From Pseudopyrenochaeta lycopersici (taxonomy: Eukaryota > Ascomycota > Dothideomycetes > Pleosporales > Pseudopyrenochaetaceae): a stretch of DNA of 64,000 nt. The stretch is taken from contig NHZP01000008.1 of assembly GCA_003313425.1 (NCBI GenBank), positions 1,116,001 to 1,180,000 of the forward strand, read 5' to 3'. A model generated the notes under the pieces. The model was not told the DNA's origin. It saw only the letters and a list, made by a program, of their open reading frames with translations, and made no database searches. Positions 43,492 through 56,436 of this stretch are shown piece after piece (positions within the stretch are counted from its first letter, which is position 1; each line of letters starts with the position of its first letter). The translations under genes were made by a program, and so were the position numbers.

Positions 43492-44064
43492 CTAAGTGCG
43501 CCCACGTTGAAGCGGAGTTCGCCTTGTATCGACATATGACGGACGATGAGCACGGCCGTGACGATGAATGCTACGATTTCATTGGGCTTGTAAGGAAATC
43601 CACCCTGTTGGATTACGGATCCATATATATATTTCGCTCTCTCATTTCCTTGGAGTCTGTTTTCTTTTGTACTCTTCCCAGGTAAATTTGGCCAGTAGCA
43701 GGCAGGTATGATATCCAAGAATTCCAGAGACTGGGTCTGGAGGAGACTGCTGTTGCATAGTTTGCTGGCGCTGATAGCCATGACTACGAATACATGTGTT
43801 TTCTCTTAGCAATCGTGGCCCTACTTGAATGTGGAGACTCAATTAACTGACAAGGCGAAAAATAGCCAGTGACGGGAAGGGCAGGCTGATATTATGCCTG
43901 TTCAAGCATACGGAAATCATTCATATCTAATTGCATTCAGATCCGCTGCATATATCATAGTGCTGAAGGAGTCAAATCCTGTCCTGCTTCACGACAGTGC
44001 ACGTGTGATCCGAGTGTGTTGGGTGAATCATGTATTGTCAGAGATTACCATAGTCCTAACTACT
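43492..44064. other. Convergent 3' intergenic
   Basis: Holds 3' flanks only; ATATATATA near 43624. Confidence 0.5.
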
Positions 44065-45445
44065 CTACAATTCACAACTATCCTTTGTAAAAACAACCTC
44101 AAGCTCATCACCAACCCTCCAACTATCCACATTGCCGTCCCATGGCACAAACCTCACATCAGCACTGAGCCCCATCCTCGGTGTCGCAGTGCCCTCGTGT
44201 GAGACCTGGGTCCTCATATCGGACCAGATAGCACGAAACGCCTCGCCTTCGGATTCCCTCTCGCCGCCCTCTGCGGCATCGGCATCGTCAAACCATATGC
44301 CTTGATCGACCATGCGGCGCAAGTCGTCGGCGGGATCCATGGACGCCCAGATATCCCAGGGCAGGTATTTGACGATGACTTGTCGCAAAGTTGGCGGACC
44401 CGAGACCGTGCCAGATACTCTCAGCATTAGCAGGGCGTGGACGCAGACTTGCACCCAGTACCTGATCTTCAGCGGGAGAGCGTAGCCAGGCCGCGTCATG
44501 CTGCGGTGGTGATGGGATTGCTTGGAGATGAAGTACAGCGGGATGGTGATGCTGGTGAGGCTAAACATAGACGACGCAAGGTATGTGAAGAGCGGCGTGA
44601 CTTCCATGGAGACGAGGAGGTCGAGTTTGGAGGCAATGTCTTCTGCAGAAGCGTCCTGGGAGGTGTCTTGCGAAGCGTCTGTGAACGGGTAGTGGTTTGC
44701 GAAGCCAAAGGGGTCATCTGAGCTAGTCGCTTGTGATATCGGAGGATGATAAGAGGGGTAGAGGGATGGGTTTGAGGGATCGTAAAAGTTGTCCTCGTAA
44801 TGGCCGCCTTCGTGGTCGTACTCGTCGTAATGCCTGTGAGACGGTGCTCCACGAACATAGTCGACATCAACCTCCGACTGATCGTGTTCCCAATACCACT
44901 TGTCCCTTCCATCTTCCCTGTCTGGCGGATATAATTTCAAGTTTGGAAAGGTCACCCAGTCGAGTTCAATGTTGGCCATCCAACTCAGCCACTGCCTGCC
45001 CAGCCCATTGTGCTGCTCGACCTTTTCCAGCAGGCTCTTGAGCACAAACGGCCCACAGCTGAAGAAGACGGTGTGGCTCTTAAAAAGAACCTCGAGGGCT
45101 TCTCGGGCGATTTGCCGATTGAGCAGAAAGTATTCGTGGTGGAGGACAAGAAGGAGGGCGGCGGCACTGGGCTTGAAATGCTTCAGGTTGCGTCGTTCAA
45201 TACGAAGAGCCCTCTCGCTGCGATTGTCTTGGAGGCGGAAGGCATGGCCGTATATCTGTGGGGCTGTTAGTATGATTGTGGTTGACTATGCAGGCGCATT
45301 TCTGGTGGGAGCCCACCTGATCTCGAAGCTCGCGAGGCAGCTTGAGGAAGGGAAACACGGGCTGTGGCAACTCTGCGTCCTTATTTCCTTCATCTCGAAT
45401 GTCAACAAGAGCCCCATCAGATCTACTAGATGCAGTGGCATGCAT
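44065..45445 (-). CDS. 2EXR/F-box-like domain protein
   Basis: Exons 45445-45317 and 45255-44065 give 439 residues. The start FPFLKLPRELRDQIYGHAF, rebuilt across the intron, is the fungal 2EXR/F-box-like opening found in large dothideomycete families. The middle (RIERRNLKHFKPSAAALLLV and FKSHTVFFSCGPF) fits the same family. An acidic Tyr/His-rich insertion follows (HYDEYDHEGGHYEDNFYD). No catalytic motif is visible. Adaptor function is only a guess. Confidence 0.75.
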
Positions 45446-48400
45446 CTTACCTCTTCCTAGCCGACGCGTCGTTTTCGTGTCGCAGAACCAAGCGCTCGCT
45501 TCGCCCCGCAGGCCCCATACATGAAATTCCCCGCCATAACGCCCGTTTGCACGTGAGAGCAGGCTTCAGGCACCCCTTGCCCAGGCACTGGGATTTGCAA
45601 AGCGGCGCAGTAGGCGACATGCTCAATGGGGCAGGCGCAAAGCATTACCCGTGGAAGCGCGGGCCGGATCCACCCTTTTGTAATGAACGCCCATTTGTGC
45701 CGGTTTGCATGTGCCCACGCACTCATCTCGCGATTTTTCGCGGTTGCAAGAACCTTGGATGCAAATTATGGACCCATAACGGACGGTCCCAAATCTGCTC
45801 TTGAGGCTAGCCACCGTGAAATCCCGTCCCTCATGCCCAAACGCCCGAATCTGGGTAAAATGGAAAACGCGTTATTACGATTGTCTTAGATGCATTTCGG
45901 CCTTTGCCGAGATAGACTGAGAGCTTGGTCCCCGAACAACGTCAAGCCAGTCGGTCGCAATTGCGGTAATTCGTTGATGATCATTGCCAGGTTGAGCAGC
46001 CGTGCAACCTCCAGTCTAAAGTCAGCGCTGCAGCGTTGTTCGATTCTGTCAATTGCAGGCAAAATACTTGTCGGGCGCAGGGACAGAGGCCGTCGTTGTG
46101 TCGCTGATTCCAGGGGCAGTGCAGTGTTTAGTGCCCGATAGGTGACCCCGAGCAACCATGCATGCAGCAGGGTCAAGGCAATAACGGAGCATGAGTGTGC
46201 CGTTGCTCCTTTATGGACCCATCCGAACACATTTCACGAACAAGGCAGGCCTTGGTCGTGACGGGCTAAAGACTCGGGATAACCTTCCTTACCCCGTATC
46301 TCGCGGCCATTCTCTGCTGATCGAATGCACGACCAAGGAGGCCGATCTGCCGGCAATTGATGTACCAAAGTCAAGCGCGTAATGGCTTACCCGTAGAGTA
46401 CTGCAATTGTGACACGGTCAATGCCCCAACAGTTCCACCTATGGCAGTTAGCAACTGCTGGCAGCTTGGCACATCGGCGCACAGCATCAGGCCTTCAAGT
46501 CTGTGTCCTGGAATGAACTGATACCCTGATAACGTGTCGTCGCAATGTGGTACAAGAGGCGGGTGAGATTCTGCACCGTCGAGTGATGGACAGGGATCGA
46601 GCAGTGATGAGGGCGTAGAAAATGGGGTCCATCTGTTCACAGAGGAGTGTTCCCCTGTGAGCCGAGGTGTAGAAGGCAGTTCCTTGACGCATTACTCCAG
46701 GGGGAGTCTTACCCTACGGCTATTGCAAGTACGGGCAGCTTGTGCGTACTGGAGAATGTTATATCTCTTACAACCCGGTTATGCAGTGCTCCCATTCACA
46801 GCCTCGAGATGTGAGTGCGGCGTAGGCCACTGTGCAAACAAAGTAGAACGACCAGGACGACAACAAGAAAAACATCAAGGTTGTGCCACAGTAGCGAGCA
46901 CCTTGAAACGCCAGACTATCGTCCATTGAGAAAGTCGACCGTAGTGTCCGTTTTGGTGGGCCGTGGAAATGGCCGAGCAGCCTATGTTTGCTCTCGCTGG
47001 GGCTCTGGTGCACAACGCATGCATTGACACCTGACACAAGACCGTTGCTTTTCGGAGACCTGGTTGTTGGGTTTGCGTGTGGTTGCACCGTCCAGGTCGA
47101 GTAGAGTGTAAGGAGGCAGGCAGACTGATGGCCGCGGCAGCACGCCATGTGGTGTGGTGGACTTGTGCCCGCCCAGTGACTGGACAAGGGCTGAAGGGGT
47201 CATGTAGTGGGAGAAACGCAGTCAATGAGAGTATGATCACGATACATGTTCGATGGCACCTCCTGGAGTCGATGCGGCAATCAGGAGCTCAGCCGTCCAT
47301 CTGTGTGACCGAGTGACCAAAGCACCGAGTGTCCATCCTTTGTCTCAGACGATGGTTGTTCTACACAGTTCAGGGCGGTTGGTGAAGTGTGAGCGGTGCT
47401 GGAATGACTAGGCTGGCCAGCTCACCATGGCCGCGGTCCATGACGTCCTCCCAGCAGGTGAACAAGCCACGAGGCGCTCGACTTGATTGATGGTGTATCT
47501 TACATTGATGCCGGAGAAATGGGAGGAATGCAGGGTCGATGGGAGGCAAGATCAGGCGTTGTCAGGGTTTGGTAACACAAGTTGTGAGTCGGAGAATCAA
47601 GCCTGGCTAGTTGAGGGTTGAATCAGGACAGGCCCCTGCCCTGGCTTGGAGCAAAAGATGAGTTGAGAGGATGTTGTGTTACTCCCTGACAGCCAAAAGC
47701 GCGGACCGGCCCAATCGAACGCGTTTCTCTTTCTCTCTCTCTCTCTCTCGCGACGTCTGGGATCTGCATGCATTTCTAGAATGTGAGATTGTGCCGAGAG
47801 GACCGAGGAAGCTGAATTGTCACAGTGCATGGCGGATGGTGCCAATTGTGCCCTACGAGACACAAACAGAACAAAGGACAATTTGGAACAAGGGTGGGTA
47901 TTTGCACTAGTCGGACTAGGAGCATTCCTGGCGACTTGCAGGTGCATCATTGGTAGGGCAGACGGGGTGGAGAGCGGCAGCACTGCTGGCAAAAGTCCGG
48001 CCCCCCGAGAGGATGCGGGAAGACTTTCTTCAAGGGGCGGGTTAATCTACGACTGGGATCTAGGGTTGTGCAGAGTGCTTGCAGGCATTTGGGGGGGCTT
48101 TGACGAAGATGCTGCTTGTCTGATTGAGGGAAGAAAACGTGGAGGGATTGCGGACGCGGCCAACTGGGATAGCTGGGATCCAATGGGTGAGCGTGCGAGT
48201 GCTGGGCATGGCATCCATGGTTGGTGGGCGGGGGGGAGGGGTGGACAAGGGCATCGCACAGAGAAAAGAGCGGTATTTTGCAGAGCCATGTTTGAAAGCG
48301 CGATTACTGAAGAGCCATGTTTGCGGAGCCCATGTTTCTTTGGCAAGTTGGTCCTGCATGGCGGCACGGAATGCAGCTCGCAAGCAAGCAAGCAGGATGT

Positions 48401-50153
48401 GGGCTGCAGGCGGCGGCGGCCATGAGGGATCGTCAGTGGGCAGGGGCGGTCGCAGGACAGGCTTGTCGTCGGCGCTTTGGCCGGTTGGGTATGAATACTT
48501 TCAAGCCCGCTGTAAGTGCATGCCACGAGGGGAGCAGTAGCAGCAGCAGTGGCCGCAATGGCAGCACTTGCGAGTAGTGGCAGCAGAGCCAAACGGGCCG
48601 TCTCGGTTGCGCCCAGGGCGGCGCTGGAATGCTGGGGTTAGTGGTGCGCGGGTGCCCATGGCTGTTGCTGTCGCTGTCATGCGCATCGCCGGCTGACAGT
48701 GCACCAGTTCGCGCGCGGAGGCAGGGAGCCCATATGAAGTGCAGCTAGCCGCCGCTAGAGAGCCTGCTGAGATACACGAGGCCTCGATTGAACGATTTCC
48801 CACGTGTGAACGGCTCGCTGCTGGGCGCCAGCATCCTCATTAATTGGCTCCTCCCTTGCCCTTGCGGATCGCCCGCTGCCACTTTTGACTTTCCACTCTG
48901 CTGCCCCGTCTTGCACACCAGCGTCGCACACACGTCCAGACCCGCCGGCTGTCCGCTGCCTGCTGCTTTGCTGCTCTGCTGCTGCTCTGCTGCTGCTACT
49001 CGCCCGTGTTGCCGTCACCCTTGGGACTGCTCCGCGCCCGTCTATGCAAGGTACGTCTGCACTTCTCTCCGCCCCGTCGCAACCAGCCTCTTGCCGTCAT
49101 CCCTTTGCCTCGACCCTCCTCCCAGCACATGTACTCGACCCGGCGGTTTGCCGTGCCTGTCCAGCGCCTGCTTGCTCTCGCTCCACGCCTGTGAATTCCT
49201 TTTCCCCCGCCTCTGGCCTCCTCGGAAAGAACAAACCCCCCCCCTCTTCCTCTGATTATCGCTCCCCCGTGTGCCACCGCCCCACGCCACTCTCCACTAC
49301 CACCTCGACACTGCTCTGTCCCAGGCCAATTCGCCTCCACCACCGACTGAGCACCCCGACCTGGACGCCTGCGTGGTGCATTCGCTCCCCGCTGCGCCAT
49401 TGATCGTGTCGACGGCAACAGTTGCGGCTTCTGAAGCCCAAGCCCCGAGGACCACCATTCTCTACCATTTGTCCCTGCTGCACCATCCACCACCCCAGGA
49501 CCGCACTGCAGCCACGTCCCCCTTTGGCTGTGTCCATTGTGCCCGCTCCATGGTAGCGCGCCAGTCCCCGGCCCAGCTATCTCTTGTTTGGCCTGGTCTT
49601 GCTGCTGCCCGCCACACACAAAAGTTCCTGCAGCATCGTCATCGGCGAGCTCCCTTGCCATAGAAGACCATAAGCCGCACTCGTGCCTGGCGCACCTCCA
49701 CGCCTGTCGCATCGCCACCGCACTGCATCGCATCGCATCGTACCTGCCTCTTCTGAGACCGAGCTGCACTGGCCACTGGACTGCGTCTGCCCCGCCTCGC
49801 GACCTGCCCTCGACCCAACTGCTGTTTTGGGGAGCAGCGACCACATTTCCCCCGCGCCCTGGACATTTCTCCCCGCCGTGCCATCCTCTGCCGTTTCCCT
49901 CGACTCCACGCCGCTGCCATTCCTTGGCTCCACGTCTTCACCCACTCTTACGCTTCCCCAGCTCTCGCTTCAATCCTTCCCCTGCGACTGTCGACCTATT
50001 ATCACGCTTCACCAGGCTTCATCTCCCAGCATCTCATTGGCCAGCCAGCCAGCCAGCCAACCTCTCGCCAGTTCACTCTGCACCATCACCCACCCAAGTA
50101 CTTACCGAGTCGCTAGCTACAGCTAAGCTACAGCTAAGCACTCTTCTGTCGCC
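45446..50153. other. 4.7 kb gene-free region with long pyrimidine-rich leader
   Basis: Largest gap in the window. Many open frames exist on both strands, but they overlap each other, have skewed Cys/His/Pro/Arg content and no family feature. A (CT)n run lies at about 47727-47749 and (CCAG)n at 50041-50059. From about 48870 to 50153 the plus strand is very C/T-rich, fitting a long 5' leader of the bHLH gene. The 11-mer GCTACAGCTAA is duplicated at 50116-50126 and 50127-50137, just before that start. Confidence 0.55.
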
Positions 50154-51865
50154 ATGGACGCTGTCTCCCATCAAAGGTCACCCGCGCCCGGCACTGTGTC
50201 TCAGGGACAGGCACTGCCATCCATTGCTTCTCTGACCAGCACTCTCTCCCCTTCTGAGCAGAGTCCTGTGCGCCTCAGGCAACACTCCGAGGCCCGCGAA
50301 GTACGAGATTCAGGTAATTGGTCCATTTCTCAGAGTAAACGTGAGTCCTCTCTGTACATGTCTCTCAGGCTTGTTTTGTCAACCTGCTCACACGTGCCCT
50401 AGATTCGTCAACTGTCTCCCAAGGCATGGGTCTACAGCTGCATACACTCCTCAATCCCTCCGAAGAGTCACCATCACGCAACTCAATTCCGGACACTCCA
50501 TCCTCTGCCCGGTACCCATCCGGCCTATCTCAAATTGCTCAGGTGCGCTATTTGTCCTTGTCGACGGAACCACTCAATTGACATGACTACAGCCCAATGC
50601 CCTCCCATCGCTCAATCAAGGGTTTGACAACCGCGTGAGCTTTGAGGCAAGCTCACATTTTGATTCTAGACGTAGCAGTGTAGACAGCCGCATGAATGCT
50701 GGAATGAACCACCTGGCTATCAGTCCGTCTTCGCCGTATGACAGCCAGAATACCTCTCGGGTTTCGCTTGTTTCCAACCTCCAGCATCAACGAGGAATCA
50801 CAAACCCAGAGGCACGCCCAAATGGTGCCTCTCCCTTATCTCCCATGGGCCGAGATGGGCCGCGTGCCAACCACCCTCCACGACGGGCTCCCGTCATCAA
50901 CCCAAACCCCCGAAGCGTATCGGGCATGCCAGACCCCATGGCTGCTGCTCCCACCAAGGGTTATGCCTGGGCCTTTCCAGCTGAGTTTGAACCCGATGAG
51001 AGAAGGGCATCCAGCAGCGGTGAGTCAAGCGTAGAACGTTCAACTGTTCCCTCCCGCCAAAACAGTTTTGCCACATCCATCAACAGCAGCATCTTCACCA
51101 CAGACTCGAAGCTCCCCTCTGGACAGCAGCGATTAAACGACGGCACGTAACCCTATTCTTCGCCCTTGACCTGCCATACTGACTAGTCCATAGATATACC
51201 GAGCACTCATCACCATTCCATGCAACACCGTAGTGTCACAAGCCTGCAAAGTGTTAGCCACGCAGAAGCTCTGGCTGCCAGTAGTGGAAACTACAGCCGC
51301 ACTCCGGAGCTTCGTATCAGCCACAAAATGGCCGAAAGGAAGCGGAGAAGCGAAATGAAGAACCTATTTGATGAGCTGAACAATATCTTACCCAATTCTC
51401 CCGGAAGCAAATCAAGCAAGTGGGAAGTCCTCACAAAATGTACGCTCTAAGCTCTACAAGCATAGTCTATCATACTAATCCTTTCCAGCTATTGAGTATA
51501 TTAAGACTCTAGGCAGAGCACATGAGGCCGCTCGTTCTGAAAACGCCCGCCTGCGCCCGGACGCTGAATTTTGCCGACGAGCGCAAGAAGAGAATGAGCT
51601 GATGCGCAATGAGTTGGCCGCAGTCTGGAACGCGCTCCGCCGAATAGACCCTGCTAGCCCGCATGTATATGGTAGCATGACAGGCATGCTAGCACAGCAG
51701 CATGCAACAACACCTGCCTCAACCAACAATGTGCTGCCGCCACTGCAACAACAGCAACAGGCCCCATCGCAGTCACAGCCGGCTCAATGGGGAGCTGGGG
51801 CCCCCACCGCGATGCAAGGCGTTGAGTTTGGCGGCATTCGACCCTATGAGCACCCCCATCGATGA
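50154..51865 (+). CDS. bHLH transcription factor (GlcD-gamma-like)
   Basis: Exons 50154-50340, 50403-50542, 50593-51142, 51194-51439 and 51489-51865 give 499 residues. The basic helix-loop-helix is RISHKMAERKRRSEMKNLFD then ELNNILPNSPGSKSSKWEVL and SIEYIKTLGRAHEAARS, continuing into a short coiled coil. SRQNSFATSINSSIFT and GYAWAFPAEFEPDERR are conserved upstream blocks. The C-terminus has polyglutamine (QQQQQ). Aspergillus homologues are annotated as GlcD gamma, linked to glycolytic gene control; that name is from memory. Intron 3 must use a GC donor to keep the frame. Confidence 0.88.
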
Positions 51866-53844
51866 AGAATCATACGCTCCTGCGTTCCCGCCATCATTTT
51901 TTTTTGTTTGCCACTTATCGCTTCGTGTAAAACTACATTGCCAGCATCTTCACGACTTACGGATATTGTTTTATATACCAGCCTGAGATCGTCTCACGAC
52001 CTTAATTGCCTTCGGTCGTTGCCTCGTCTGTTGTTGCTACACCAGAAACCTGCATGGTCATTTCATTTGTTATCGCAAGAGGAGGCGTTTGTAAAGAGAT
52101 GGTAGTGTCCGCTGGAGCAAGATCAAATGGATCCGCGTCGGGTCGACTCGATATTCCAGGCTCATGCGACCCTTCACCGGCTTGTCATCTATCAAGCCGC
52201 AATGTCTATCTACCAACATCATCTCAAGGCCCATTTCCCACATATGAGTATGTCACGAGATATCCATAGCGACTGTCACGTTTTCAACATCCCCCGCGGA
52301 TCTTTTTTCTTGGCCCACGGCAATCTTGGTAGGCGTGTTTTATGGTATGGTATAATGGTTAATACCCATGGGAAGGAAAATGGGAGGTGGTTCTGGGAAG
52401 GATGGCTTCAGAAAAGTATCTTCGCTCATGTATGCTAGGCGGTTGCTCATGGCTTTCCTGCTGGACTGGGTACAACATGTTCTGTGTTAGCTGAGCAAAA
52501 CGGCCATATGCCTGACACGTTTGAACATGGTTTAACAGAGTTTTGCCAGCTACCCGGGCCCCGGTTTTGTCGCACGTGGGAACGTATGACCTATCCGTAA
52601 TTGCGTTGACACAACCGATTCGCATAGTATATTTACTTATTACCCTGCACCAGCAGAAAGAAGCCTTTTGTTTACAATAATCTTTCCTCGAGAAGTCAAC
52701 GCGCGGCAGTATTCATCCATGTCGTCCATGCGAAGCCCAAAAATTGCTCGGATCTACCTCGGGACGTAAGTCGTGGGGCGTGTATCCGAGCGAAGTGATC
52801 GACGATCCAAGCTCGACAAGCCTTCATGAGTCGGGAAACTTTTTGCTTTGCCTCGTGTCTGGCGCCAACAATGCATGCGCAAAATGCAGATTCTTGCTGC
52901 AAGCCACCACGAGATGCATACTCTGCTGATCGACACAAGAGATGGGGATCGGCGCTTTTTGCGTCGACGACATGGGCAAAGGAGCTGATCCGGGGAGCTG
53001 GGATATGAGACCACTTTTCTCGAAACCATGTCGCGCCGCGGACTTCAGGTACCCCATCCATACGCGTGAGGGTAAGAAAAGACTTCCAATGTGACCTCGA
53101 CAATGGGCAAGCCACTCGCATGTGGCTTGATGTCTTCTGTCATTCACAATTCCCAAAGCAATCGTTGGCGCTTGTCCTCGAACGCCTCTGGCTGCCCGAA
53201 ACGGCATGTGTATTCTTCGTACTTCTTTCCTCGGCTTCTTTCGAAGGTCTTTGCCTAGGATGTCACTTTGCTTTGCTTGTGAAAAGATCCTTGCCCGCTC
53301 GCGAGGTATCACCTCGTCGTACTTGGGCCGTGTCTTCTCTGTCCTGCCGTAGTTTTCTTGGGAAAGGCCCGACAGCTTCTATTCAGCCTCAGGGCTGGGG
53401 GCACGCGGACGTGTACCGGCACGGCTGGCTAGCTGACACCTTTGACATATAGAAAGATATACAAGGAACATGCCGAGCATCATCTGCAGTTGAAGCAAGA
53501 CCAGATGACTCGGGATGCTGGACCCCTGACTAAAGGCCTCAGTGATCTTTGTCGGCCAAGAAATACACATGTCACTGTGCGGGGAATGGGGCTGTGATTG
53601 ATAATACATTCGATACTTGGCGATGGCAGCGTGACAAGTGACTTCCTATTATTCAGCTTCATACTTCTGTACGCATCGTTGCAGATCTTCGGGGAGCGGG
53701 CGACTTGCGATGGCAGACATTCGCCGCTTTAGCCAGCGTACAACTTATACAAATGGTGACCAACTATAGCGCATATAGTAAAGTGATGAACAAGATCAAT
53801 AATAAAACATTAGGATTACACAAACTCTACGTAATTTTGGCATG
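51866..53844. other. Convergent intergenic, 2 kb
   Basis: No gene supported; several mutually overlapping frames at 52.4-53.4 kb have no protein features. Confidence 0.5.
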
Positions 53845-55765
53845 TTACCCACGATGCAGAATCGTATCCAGGGGATTCTTCGGCTCTTCACCCAGCTCTT
53901 TCTGTACCTGCTTCTTCTGCTGCTTTGTCATGAGCCCTTTTGCTTTGATTCCTCGCTCCTTTTTAAGCTTCTTCAAGGCCTCCTCTGTCATTTGTTGTCG
54001 GAGAATTTGCTCAACAACGAGCTTCTTACGACTCCGCTTGTCACCCCGCCCGATGAGAATGCCGGCAGTGATGTTGCATGTAAGACTGAAGCTGAGAATT
54101 ACGGCCGTCAAGGCCTTGGGCCGAACCTTGTAATAGATGCCCCACGTGGTGCCTCCAAGGGCACACTGAAACATGGAATGGCAATCAAGGAGGACGACGA
54201 TAGTGATGAGGAGTTTGATGGAGAAGGCGTGGTGGGTATAGGTCTCGTGAGGCCTGTAGAAGGTATGAGACTTGGCGAGTTTGGCCTGATGATGCTCGAG
54301 TTTGGTCTGCTCCGCGGCGGTCAAGACCGGTGCCTCTACACCTCGGTCCTCCGCTTCGCCTGATTCCCATGCGGATGACTGAGGCATGTTTGGCAACTCG
54401 TTATGGTCTTTTAGCTCTTTCAATCCTCGCTCCTTCCGTAAGCGCCATGTACGGTGCGCATAGAAAGCAACAAAGGACATGTGATACGTGTCGACGATGC
54501 GGAAGGGAAACATGGTAATACCGACGACGCAAAACAAGGCAGTAAGAATCTGATCGGCAATCTCAACAAAATAGGCCTGACGGTCGCCAACATAGATCCA
54601 GCCGATGAGGAACAGTACCCATGCCGCTCCCCAGAAGGTGATTAGGAAGAAGTATAGGGTGACGATAAAGCCAAGGGGGTTGCGCACATAACGCCCGAAA
54701 CCACGCATAGTTCGCTTGAACTTTGCGCGTCGAGAGTGGAGAAGATGGCGCACATGGTCGTCCAGGGCAGCCTTTTCCTCGTCAGTCCATCCTGTTAGTG
54801 AGGCGCCGTGTGGCAGCACAGCATAGTGGTGCCCTGGCCCCTCATCCATTGTGGATAGAATTGAGTCAATTGTGTTGGTCCGGGTAAGTTCTCCACGGGC
54901 TGCTCGCTCCACTTCGGCTTCTTGTGTCATGTCTGACAGCTGATCCTCGCGTCTTGCACCAGCGACCTCTTCGTCTGATGAGGAGCCCGACGTGGACTGG
55001 GCGAGATCGTAAGTAGGCTGACGGTTGTAGAGCCACGGCAGGTTGGGGAGGAAAAGCGAGTTCTGAACGTTATTCAACGTCGTGAGTGCAGCAATTTCGG
55101 GGTCTGTAGAACACAGTTAGTCCATGTCGATTGCGTGAGTAAGTCCACTAGCCTATGACGTCGAGCACATCCACCACGTTGGGTTGCATGGTATGCTGGG
55201 TGGAGTTGTGATCTTTGCGTCGTATGTTGATGGCAGAGATTTGCCTGTTCAAGGCTTGTCTCCTAGTGCTTGGCCCTCGGGAAGGCGGAGGAGCATTTCC
55301 TGGTGCGAGATTGCCTGCCCCAGAGCCTTCCTCGTAGAGAGGCTGGAGCGGCGCCGGCGATGCTGTCACTTGCCGTCGCAAAACATCGTCATCTTGCAGC
55401 AGCGCAGATGGTGGTGGGCGCGGCTCCGAGCTGGACCGTCTTCTGTTGCCCTGCCAGGAGTTCTCGGCAGTCGACAGTGACGGTTGCGCCGTTTCAACAT
55501 GTTGGTGTTGTTGCACCGATGGCCTTCGAATCCTAATGGAAGAGCTGCGCAATCTTTGGGGATCCGGCGCCGGCACCCGTGAAGTTGTTGTGATGGTAGG
55601 AGAAGTGACAGTCGTCGATTGCGGTCCAAAGTGGGTGACAGAAATGCCTGGTGCAGCGGTAGTGGAGCTGGTGGTCGTGGTGGAATACGGGCCGTGGGTG
55701 GTGGTAGTAGTCGAAACCGTCGACGATGCCCCTGGGCGCCCTTCATCATCTTGTCGATTCTCCAT
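53845..55765 (-). CDS. DUF2985 integral membrane protein
   Basis: Exons 55765-55153 and 55103-53845 give 623 residues. The N-terminal 200 residues are Ser/Thr/Pro/Arg-rich. The family block starts with VVDVLDVIDPEIAALTTLNN (across the intron) and SLFLPNLPWLYNRQPTY. Membrane segments include NPLGFIVTLYFFLITFWGAAW, VLFLIGWIYVG, LTALFCVVGITMFPF, FSIKLLITIVVLLDCHSMFQ and a final one around ILSFSLTCNITAGILIG. The Lys-rich tail is cytosolic. Function of DUF2985 is unknown. The single intron appears to use a GC donor (G|GCTAGT). Confidence 0.85.
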
Positions 55766-56436
55766 GGTTCATCCAGCGATAGTCCCAGCAGAGTTCTCCT
55801 GGGAAAAGACTGATGTTGTGTCGCGGGCGCTGGACTACCGGTATGTGCCCGCTTTCTAAGCTCCCGGGGTTCCGGCTTTTAGCTTGTTCATTGTTCAGTC
55901 AGCAGCGTTCCCGCCAATGTCCATCAGCAACAGGCGCGTGAAGTTCCCCAAGTAGAAAGAAGCTGCATTTGACACTTCAATAGAGGCGAAGGTGAAGATT
56001 GCGCGAGGATCTGTGAGCACGACGTGTACACGGCTTACCCTTGAACGCGATCCGCCTGGTGCTGTCAGCGTGCCGCGGCTCCCTTGCCGCACCGAGCCTA
56101 ATCCTTTAGCTATGGCGACCATGTGCAAAAAGCGGCATCCGCTACCTCCAGTTGTGCGCGTCACCCAATTCTGGCCAGCGCTGTCTACGTACTCTCTTCC
56201 CGGCGGGGAGACTTCTTGTACACACCATGGCGAGCCCCAGCGAACGCTTGTGGCTGTCCCGCCCGAAGCGGATGCGGTTCAGTCCTCTTCCGCAAGACTG
56301 GGCTTGCCAAACAAGAGAGCGGCGCCTTGGCTGATGCAATTGTAGGGCCGGATGGCTCAGGAGCGCTGCGTGTACCTGCATCGACTAACACCACTCCAAA
56401 GCATTGTGTATCTTCTTCTTCTGCATCGTGCTCGAG
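55766..56436. other. Divergent intergenic DUF2985 / PPX1
   Basis: No gene; divergent promoters. Confidence 0.5.

Noticed and set aside
47597..49945. Numerous long frames on both strands
   Set aside because: Overlapping, Pro/Ser/Cys/His/Arg-skewed translations typical of C/T-rich non-coding DNA; no splice structure joins them into a known protein.
52824..53452. Overlapping 130-160 codon frames on both strands
   Set aside because: No family feature, no splice support, antisense to each other.
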